NCBI GenBank assembly: GCA_002690925.1
Contig: NZGD01000271.1
Coordinates: forward strand, 1 to 40,604
Direction of reading: 5' to 3'
Length of the DNA: 40,604 bases
Origin: Rhodopirellula sp.
Lineage (GTDB): Bacteria > Planctomycetota > Planctomycetia > Pirellulales > Pirellulaceae
The notes under the pieces were generated by a model, which was not told the DNA's origin, did not search any database, and worked only from the letters and a program-made list of their open reading frames with translations. Position numbers and translations under genes: made by a program. Of the stretch, positions 35,586 to 40,604 are shown one piece after another; the first letter of the stretch is position 1; each line of letters opens with the position of its first letter.

Positions 35586-36058
35586 TACCACACAACCTAC
35601 CGAGGAATCGCCAAAGAAATGCAGCAAAGTGCACTGTGATTATGTGTGCGGTGACTATGGGTGCTGTGATGAAAGACACGACGGCAGGAAAACCTCGGCC
35701 ATGACGCACAAAAGATTGTGCAACATTCTGACAATGCCACTGAAACCAATCACAGCGGAAGCAATACCACAGAGTGGTCTGGCAACCGTGCCTTGCAAAT
35801 CGTCCCGCCGATCACTCTAAAAAGTGCAGTTACCACAACACGCACTCACACCATCGCGGGGATGCATTGCCCATCGCCGAAGATCCACGAACCTCATTGA
35901 ACGTCGCCCTACTTCTTTTCGCGGCTAGCAGTGGCATTCGGCACTTGCCGCGACACTCAAGCGTTGACGTTGACTAGTCCTGAAGTGACAACGCATCACC
36001 CTCTGCACAACAACAGCGTTGACGACTGAAAAAATGACCGATGGCACCAAGCCGGTTG
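35573..36058. other. Gap with repeat traces
   Basis: 486 bp without a supported gene. ACAACACGCACTCACA (35835-35850) is a 16-bp exact match to 37363-37378 and close to 39895-39910. The distance from the cysNC-end repeat is 295 bp here and 298 bp at the 39.6-kb copy. Confidence 0.6.
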
Positions 36059-36634
36059 CTAACGCCGGACTGCTCCTGTGAGCATCGCTTGCTTCAGGGT
36101 GGCGTCCACTGGTTCGTTCGATAGCCATATATTGAATAACGCCTGCTTGAACGCAAGACCAGGAACAACACCTTTGAATTTTCCATTTTTATTGATCACC
36201 AAGCCATGCTTGGGCAAGTACACAAAATCAAAACGGTCTCCACTCTTGACCTCGTCACTGAGAAAACCACGAAACTGGTTGATCCTATTTTGTATCGGTT
36301 CCAGCTTTCCTTTTGTTACCGTTTGAAAACCATCATTCAATGATTGCATCAGCTTGGCTCTGCTCACCATGCCTGAAGTGATCTTCACTCGAATAGCCAT
36401 CGGCTCATCAGCATCGGCGATCACCGTGGGATTGCTCTGGGCCTTGGTTACATACAACCCAGCCTCATAGAGTTCGAGAAAAAATTTGGTTCGCGGCCCC
36501 CAACCATTCAACACCAAGCGGTGATCACCAGCCTTGATCTGAGGCGGGAAATTCGAAGCAACTGACAAACCAGCCATAGGCAATGCTATCAACAAACTGG
36601 CGGCTATGACTCTTGTTGAAATGAAACCATGCAC
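36059..36634 (-). CDS. Secreted chalcone-isomerase-like protein
   Basis: A 191-aa protein with a signal peptide (VIAASLLIALPMAGLSVASN) and the chalcone-isomerase-like fold: LVLNGWGPRTKFFLELYEAGLYV, then MAIRVKITSGMVSRAKLMQSLNDGF, GDRFDFVYLPKHGLVINKNGKFKGVVPGLAFKQALFNIWLSNEPVDATLKQAML. Bacterial members of this group are exported and not true chalcone isomerases; relatives bind fatty acids or hydrophobic ligands. GAGG lies eleven bases before the ATG at 36634. It stands alone. Confidence 0.9.
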   Translation of the reverse strand: MHGFISTRVIAASLLIALPMAGLSVASNFPPQIKAGDHRLVLNGWGPRTKFFLELYEAGLYVTKAQSNPTVIADADEPMAIRVKITSGMVSRAKLMQSLNDGFQTVTKGKLEPIQNRINQFRGFLSDEVKSGDRFDFVYLPKHGLVINKNGKFKGVVPGLAFKQALFNIWLSNEPVDATLKQAMLTGAVRR

Positions 36635-37340
36635 AGGTAAACCTCTTCGGTGATTCGCTAAACATAATATTCAGCCAGCAATCGCTTAGCCGAACCCAAG
36701 GAAGCTAAAAAAAACGCTGTTCACGTGGCAAGGGACATTTCCAACTGGAACACCATTTCAATAACGGGTTGTCGGTGACTACGCGACGCGGCCTCATCAA
36801 CACCCTACAACGCAGTATGGAAACCCGAGATAAATCCATCGCGGGAATGATTCGTATGGCTTGGGCTTGAGAGAGTGTTCCAGGTCGTCAATCTGAACAG
36901 GAATCCATTGTTCGCCCAAGCCCAGTGTCACAAGGAAGCTAAAAATTATTCCGCAGCAAATTCAAAGGCACGAAATGACCGGAAATCCCACAACGCTACT
37001 TCCGACCGGCAATCAGGTTGCAAGAAAAAAGAGCTAATACTTCACTGAAAATCTAGACGCACAACTCAGGATCATTTGCGCACAATCAGCGTTGGGTATC
37101 ACAACGGTGGATAGACACAAAATTCAAGTCGCTGGCACACTGTAACTTCAATGGCCTGACAATCGAATAGATTGGACTGGCAGGGATGCCAAGCCCCATT
37201 GAGCGGCGATCAATCGTGCAAGGGATTGCTTACCGTCTGCATTGGCATTTTGTCGATCGCCAGGGGACTTGAAGTGTCACGTTGCCCGATGGGTTAGCAA
37301 GGTCATCTCTTCCAGTCACCTCGATACAGATAAGTAAGGC

Positions 37341-37386
37341 GATACGGGTAAGCACGGTTAGGACAACACGCACTCACAGCCCCATG
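37341..37386 (+). repeat. 46-bp interspersed repeat, copy 1
   Basis: Matches 39873-39918 at 41 of 46 positions (core TACGGGTAAGCACGG, then CACTCACAGCCCCATG). Part of it (16 bp) also matches 35835. Confidence 0.93.
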
Positions 37387-37419
37387 GAAAGCATTACTCT
37401 GTTTGATGATCAACGAATA

Positions 37420-37449
37420 AGCCCCATAGGATCGCTCCTACGGGGCTTT
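37420..37449 (+). terminator. Terminator-like hairpin with no gene upstream
   Basis: AGCCCC-A-TAGGA (loop TCGC) TCCTA-C-GGGGCT forms 11 pairs with one mismatch, followed by TTTCGTT. The nearest plus-strand gene upstream is more than 1.8 kb away, so an unannotated transcript may end here. Confidence 0.7.
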
Positions 37450-37695
37450 CGTTATGTCATGCTGCATCGGGTCGATCAGGGATCAGGCGTGCATGAACTG
37501 ACTGACATGTAGACTTCGTTCCATGTACCCGTGGCTGATGGATTGAAGGACGATACGCCAGCATCTGCATAGCCGTAAGACTGGTTGCATTCCCCGAAGC
37601 CTCCACGTGCTACAATCCAATTTGGCGGCGTGTGCACTGACCTGCCCGCTTCGCAAGTTCCCGAAACCTTTAGATCATTCGAGTCTTAGAAAACG

Positions 37696-38247
37696 ATGGC
37701 GATACCTTACGAAAACGCAAATCAGATCCATATCGAAGAGATGGGCGGCGGATTTGCTCGAACCGTAATCGAAGCACTCAACAATCTTTGGGCGCAACCT
37801 ACCGGAAGACGATTGCTGCAGGGCATCCATGACAGTGGGGCTCCGACGTCCAAGTTCCTTGACAACGCCATCGTGCTTATCAAGCACCCCCAGACGCGCG
37901 ACGCGATCTCGGGCAAACTGCGGCCCAATACGGTCGACGAATACGGAAACCGTGCGGTCGCCGCTAACGAAATGACCGCCAAAGGCGGTGGCGGGTGTGG
38001 CAGTGCGGTGTTCTTCAATCCTGCCGTCGAGGTGATTCCCGGCCAAGGCGCACGCCCACCGTTTATCGGATTGGCACATGAACTGGTCCACGCCTGGCAC
38101 AACGCGATGGGGACCAAGAAAGACACCTACGACAACGAAGAGAGCTTCACCGTCGGATTGGGTGCCTGGGCGCGGCCCGACCCGTCACTGATTACGGAAA
38201 ATCGGATTCGTCTCGATTACGATTTGCCGATTCGTCACAAGTACTAA
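37696..38247 (+). CDS. M91 (NleD-type) zinc metallopeptidase, stand-alone
   Basis: A 183-aa protein. HELVHAWH (His128, Glu129, His132) is the HExxH zinc site, followed by NEESFTVGLG with a candidate third ligand and the C-terminal TENRIRLDYDLPIRHKY, which is the family's closing signature. The M91 family contains NleD, a type III effector that cleaves host kinases, and many bacterial toxin-like proteins. Here there is no signal peptide, no toxin-repeat region and no obvious immunity gene; the domain makes up the whole protein. It is preceded by a 1-kb gap and followed by degraded sequence. The start at ATG 37696 has weak support. Confidence 0.9.
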   Translation: MAIPYENANQIHIEEMGGGFARTVIEALNNLWAQPTGRRLLQGIHDSGAPTSKFLDNAIVLIKHPQTRDAISGKLRPNTVDEYGNRAVAANEMTAKGGGGCGSAVFFNPAVEVIPGQGARPPFIGLAHELVHAWHNAMGTKKDTYDNEESFTVGLGAWARPDPSLITENRIRLDYDLPIRHKY

Positions 38248-38281
38248 GCCGAGTCGCCAAGGATAGGCAACCTGTCGGTCT

Positions 38282-38613
38282 TTATAACGCAGCCAGGATT
38301 TCGGTCATTCTTTTCGATTTGACCGTGCCGATGCGTGAGTCCTGCATAGCCGAATGCACCTGGACGATACGCGGTCTCAATTCAACCCAGGTCGGCGTCA
38401 CCGGACCAAGGCAGGTCGCTCCATCCTCGTCAACGTACGATTTGAAAACCGTCGGCCTCGTCCAGGTCACTGAACTCCAGCATTCTGAACGCGACTCCGG
38501 CGTCCTCGGTGACCGCTTCCCCTATGTTGAATACGGGGCGGTGGTCATTGTCATCATCGTTGCTGCGACTGGGGTGGCCCAGAACACCCTTCAAAGACGA
38601 TAAAAAGGGACTG
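38282..38613 (-). pseudogene. Possible remnant of a larger protein gene
   Basis: On the minus strand two frames read like broken protein. One (about 38613-38428) gives PVFNIGEAVTEDAGVAF and MLEFSDLDEADGF, reminiscent of VCBS/cadherin-like repeats, and meets a stop. Another (38470-38282) gives YVDEDGATCLGPVTPTWVEL and a plausible C-terminus KSKRMTEILAAL. A frameshift between them would join them. Evidence is from reading only and could be chance. Confidence 0.25.
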
Positions 38614-38647
38614 CCTTAATGCAGTAAACAGTAGGCTCCCTGTCAGT

Positions 38648-39352
38648 TCAGCGATCTCCGCTAATGTTGTAGTCCCAAAGCGGTCTTGCGGCCCAAGTTC
38701 GGTACATAGGGTGAGGCTCAAGATTGCCTTTCCTTATGTAGACTTTTTCTCCTTCTTTGAAGTCCACGTACTGTGCGTCCGAGTGGTCACTGGGCCAGCG
38801 GACCCAGCGACTGCATTTGTACACGGTAGACGCTGGCCCATCTAATTCCACCCAGCCAGAACCATCGTCGCTGATGACGGTTGTCCCTGCCCCGCCATTC
38901 AACCTCCCCGCTATTCCAGATTCTTCGCTGGGGCCATAGTAGGCCCAAGCATTTGCTCTGATTGAGCAAAACGCGTCAGGAGGTATCAGAGTTGGCAGGG
39001 GCGAGGGGCCTGTGCTTTTTCTTGTGCCAAAATTGGGTGTGGCGAAGGCAAGGACAATTACTACAAGAAACCCTGAGAAAGCGAAGATCGAGGCTAGTGC
39101 ACCGACAACGACATACCAACTAGGCCACTTGCTCTTTACTTGCGATGTTTCCTCTATATTGGATGCCATTAGCGGTTCCTCTACAACGGAAGCCAAAAGG
39201 GGTTCCTCTTGCACAATTTGCTGGGGTACTGGAACGGGCTTCTTGGCTTGGATTTGCAATATCTGACTGCATCCAGGGCACTTAACTTGCTTGCCAAGAT
39301 GTTGCTCGGCAACAAGCAGTGCTTTTCCGCAATGAGGGCATTTAATGTTCAT
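38648..39352 (-). CDS. Zinc-ribbon, single-membrane-span protein
   Basis: A 234-aa protein starting MNIKCPHCGKALLV, with two CxxC pairs (CPHC at 5-8 and CPGC at about 26-29, 18 residues apart) forming a zinc ribbon of the MJ0042/double-ribbon type frequent in planctomycetes. A Pro/Glu/Val-rich linker follows, then one membrane segment (WYVVVGALASIFAFSGFLVVIVLAF), and a C-terminal domain with GWVELDGPASTVYKC and GEKVYIRKGNLEPHP that looks like an SH3-type beta-barrel. The ribbon would be cytoplasmic and the C-terminal part outside. Function unknown. The frame is open upstream to 39550 but those residues belong to a repeat remnant; ATG 39358 is an alternative start. Confidence 0.75.
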   Translation of the reverse strand: MNIKCPHCGKALLVAEQHLGKQVKCPGCSQILQIQAKKPVPVPQQIVQEEPLLASVVEEPLMASNIEETSQVKSKWPSWYVVVGALASIFAFSGFLVVIVLAFATPNFGTRKSTGPSPLPTLIPPDAFCSIRANAWAYYGPSEESGIAGRLNGGAGTTVISDDGSGWVELDGPASTVYKCSRWVRWPSDHSDAQYVDFKEGEKVYIRKGNLEPHPMYRTWAARPLWDYNISGDR

Positions 39353-39480
39353 GGTCATCTGTGATAGCTGAGATATATGCGTGAACCCGCACCACTTGCA
39401 GGCTGTATGACATACCGCGAAAGAAAGCGTAGGAGTCCGAAGAAATTCTTTCTGGCCTTGGATTGCTAGGACTGGGTCAC

Positions 39481-39582
39481 AGTTGGGATCATTCGCGTAC
39501 GATTCCAAGAGCGATCGTTGCTGCGGCTGGGCACTTGGGATCATTGGCATACGCTTCCAATAGCGATCGTTCCTGGGTTGTC
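39481..39582. repeat. 52-bp imperfect tandem repeat, 2 copies
   Basis: The copies begin near 39481 and 39533 (GGGATCATT at 39485 and 39537). On the minus strand they read SLLEAYANDP and SLLESYANDP, in different frames because 52 is not a multiple of three. Confidence 0.9.
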
Positions 39583-39596
39583 ATTCGCAAAGTGTA

Positions 39597-39642
39597 GAAT
39601 TACTGCGTTCCAAGCAGATCATCAAGCAACTGCTTCAAAGCA
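39597..39642 (+). repeat. Copy of the cysNC 3' end (copy 2)
   Basis: Matches 35540-35585 at 43 of 46 positions. It is not in a gene here, and the cysNC stop codon position reads CAA. Confidence 0.95.
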
Positions 39643-39872
39643 GGCATGCAGCGGAACTGCCGACAACCAAGGTGCTGCCCTTCAAGCGTGAACTGCGTTT
39701 GGGGACGCACTACCATGGTGTTCCCAGCGAGCATGCAATCTCTAGCCAAGACCCATTGCAACCCTGCGCAGTGGAGCAATTCCCACTTCAACAGTTGCCA
39801 TCGCAACGGGGAACCTCCGCAAGGCATCGCTTACCGCGATGCGTGCACATCATCTCGGCACTAGTAGGCGTC

Positions 39873-39918
39873 TATACGGGTAAGCACGGTGGGAACAACA
39901 CACACTCACAGCCCCATG
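39873..39918 (+). repeat. 46-bp interspersed repeat, copy 2
   Basis: Matches 37341-37386 at 41 of 46 positions. GCTTACC upstream (39829-39835) can pair with GGTAAGC (39879-39885), as in copy 1. Confidence 0.93.
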
Positions 39919-40150
39919 CATGCGTGTGCCCCACACCGTGCTCACCAACATCCGATGCCAACGGTGGTGACCGTCCCTGTGCCCCGAAAGTCACCACGCC
40001 GCATCGAAATCGCGATTCGCTACAATTCACTGCTCCACTAATAGGGAGAGTACAATTCGCCCAAAAAACCGGACAACAAAATGGCAACATTTTCAAAAAA
40101 GAAAAATGCCGCCTCTGTCGTTCAACACACCTCAAACCCAATCCCATGCC

Positions 40151-40604
40151 ATGGCTCTTACACAGCAGAACAAAAAGTGGCACATTCGCTCCATCGCTGC
40201 CGCCAGCACTTTGATCCTATTGACCCCATTTGCATGGTCGGCTGATCCCGAATGGACCGGGTGGCTTGGCCCTGAACGCAACGGTTGGGTCGATGATTTC
40301 CAGCCACCACAAACTTGGCCTGACAAGCTACAACAACTCTGGCGAGTTCGGGTCGGCGAAGGCTATGGGTCGCCCCTGATCACCAACGGACGCGTTTATC
40401 AACACGCAAGACAGGGCGACCAGGAAGTTGCATGGTGCCTCAATTTAAAAGACGGCAAAGTGCTTTGGCAGCAAAGTGACCCAACACCATTCAAAATGGG
40501 CGGTGGAGGAGAGCGACATGGCAAAGGTCCCAAATCTTGTCCTGTCCTAGCCGACGGTCGACTGTTTACGCTGAGCATTACGGGCACCTTGATCGCCAGG
40601 GACA
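40151..40604 (+). CDS. PQQ-like beta-propeller protein, N-terminal part (runs off window)
   Basis: The frame from ATG 40151 is open to the window end (151 codons). MALTQQNKKWHIRSIAAASTLILLTPFAWSAD is a signal peptide, then WTGWLGPERNGWVDDF, the W-x-G-P-R-N-G opening of planctomycete BamB/PQQ-like propeller proteins, followed by a blade motif GSPLITNGRVYQHARQGDQEVAWCLNLKDGKVLWQQ. CPVLADGRLFTLSITGTLIARD begins the next blade. Homologues are large exported proteins of unknown substrate; the rest is outside the window. Confidence 0.9.
   Translation, partial: MALTQQNKKWHIRSIAAASTLILLTPFAWSADPEWTGWLGPERNGWVDDFQPPQTWPDKLQQLWRVRVGEGYGSPLITNGRVYQHARQGDQEVAWCLNLKDGKVLWQQSDPTPFKMGGGGERHGKGPKSCPVLADGRLFTLSITGTLIARD

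Larger units (their letters stand above)
36635..37695. other. Long structured gap
   Basis: About 1.06 kb with no supported gene. Features: the 15-mer CAAGGAAGCTAAAAA occurs twice (near 36698 and 36931); inverted repeat GGCTTGGGC (36858) / GCCCAAGCC (36914); a stem ATGCCAA (37186) / TTGGCAT (37242); a 46-bp repeat copy at 37341; and a terminator at 37420. It may encode a small RNA ending at 37449. Confidence 0.5.
39359..40150. other. Repeat-rich gap before the last gene
   Basis: About 790 bp without a firm gene: a 52-bp imperfect tandem repeat (39481-39582), the copy of the cysNC end (39597-39642), a small hairpin GTTGC-CATC-GCAAC (39794-39807) and the 46-bp repeat copy (39873-39918). On the minus strand, 39583-39481 reads MTTQERSLLEAYANDP, a coding-like remnant. 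Confidence 0.5.

Noticed and set aside
35573..40150. Integron-type cassette array in the region of long gaps and isolated genes
   Set aside because: I found no RYYYAAC/GTTRRRY pairs flanking the genes and no integrase; the 46-bp repeats are not attC-like.

Overview
The window looks like a piece of chromosome from a planctomycete, most likely a marine Rhodopirellula-like member of the Pirellulaceae. The reasons are the gene families (DUF1552, DUF4159 and DUF6807 proteins, a Tat-exported Gfo/Idh/MocA oxidoreductase beside a long DoxX protein, FGly-type sulfatases, a BamB/PQQ-like propeller), the wide gaps between genes, the few operons and the weak Shine-Dalgarno sequences. This is inferred from gene content, not from a search.

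Layout. 1-5 kb: the N-terminal part of a DUF1552 secreted protein and dnaE, both on the minus strand. 5-8.3 kb: a likely DoxX plus oxidoreductase operon, closed by a perfect 34-bp palindromic terminator shared with a convergent small lipoprotein gene. 8.8-14.2 kb: a secreted protein, a 1.2-kb repeat-bearing gap, an alpha/beta-hydrolase, a CPA-type antiporter with a TrkA_N domain and a DUF2585 membrane protein. 14.5-19 kb: small genes, including a 53-aa DUF2256 zinc protein with a TTG start, a cysteine-rich secreted protein, an unrecognised secreted protein and a PPP-type phosphatase.

19.3-27.3 kb is the most notable part: a Na+/sugar symporter, a 1022-aa protein joining a sulfatase, a GH43 glycosidase and a jelly-roll domain, a second sulfatase and a DUF6807 protein, all on the plus strand. 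I read it as a small sulfated-glycan utilisation locus: exported sulfatases and the GH43 domain release sulfate and sugar, and the symporter takes up the sugar. A DUF4159 protein and an SMP-30-like lipoprotein follow on the minus strand.

29.6-35.6 kb: a short P-II-like protein, an unrecognised protein, a gamma-glutamylcyclotransferase-like protein, rsmG, then cysD and a fused cysN-cysC for sulfate activation, with a structured leader before cysD. 35.6-40.6 kb: a chalcone-isomerase-like secreted protein, an M91 (NleD-type) metallopeptidase, a zinc-ribbon membrane protein and the start of a PQQ-like propeller protein, separated by long gaps that carry interspersed repeats, one of them a copy of the 3' end of cysNC.

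A recurring oddity is short tandem repeats (13-23 bp units, 2-4 copies) in the gaps. In two adjacent genes the unit contains the last codons and the stop codon of the gene itself. I saw no tRNA, rRNA, CRISPR array, transposase or phage gene.
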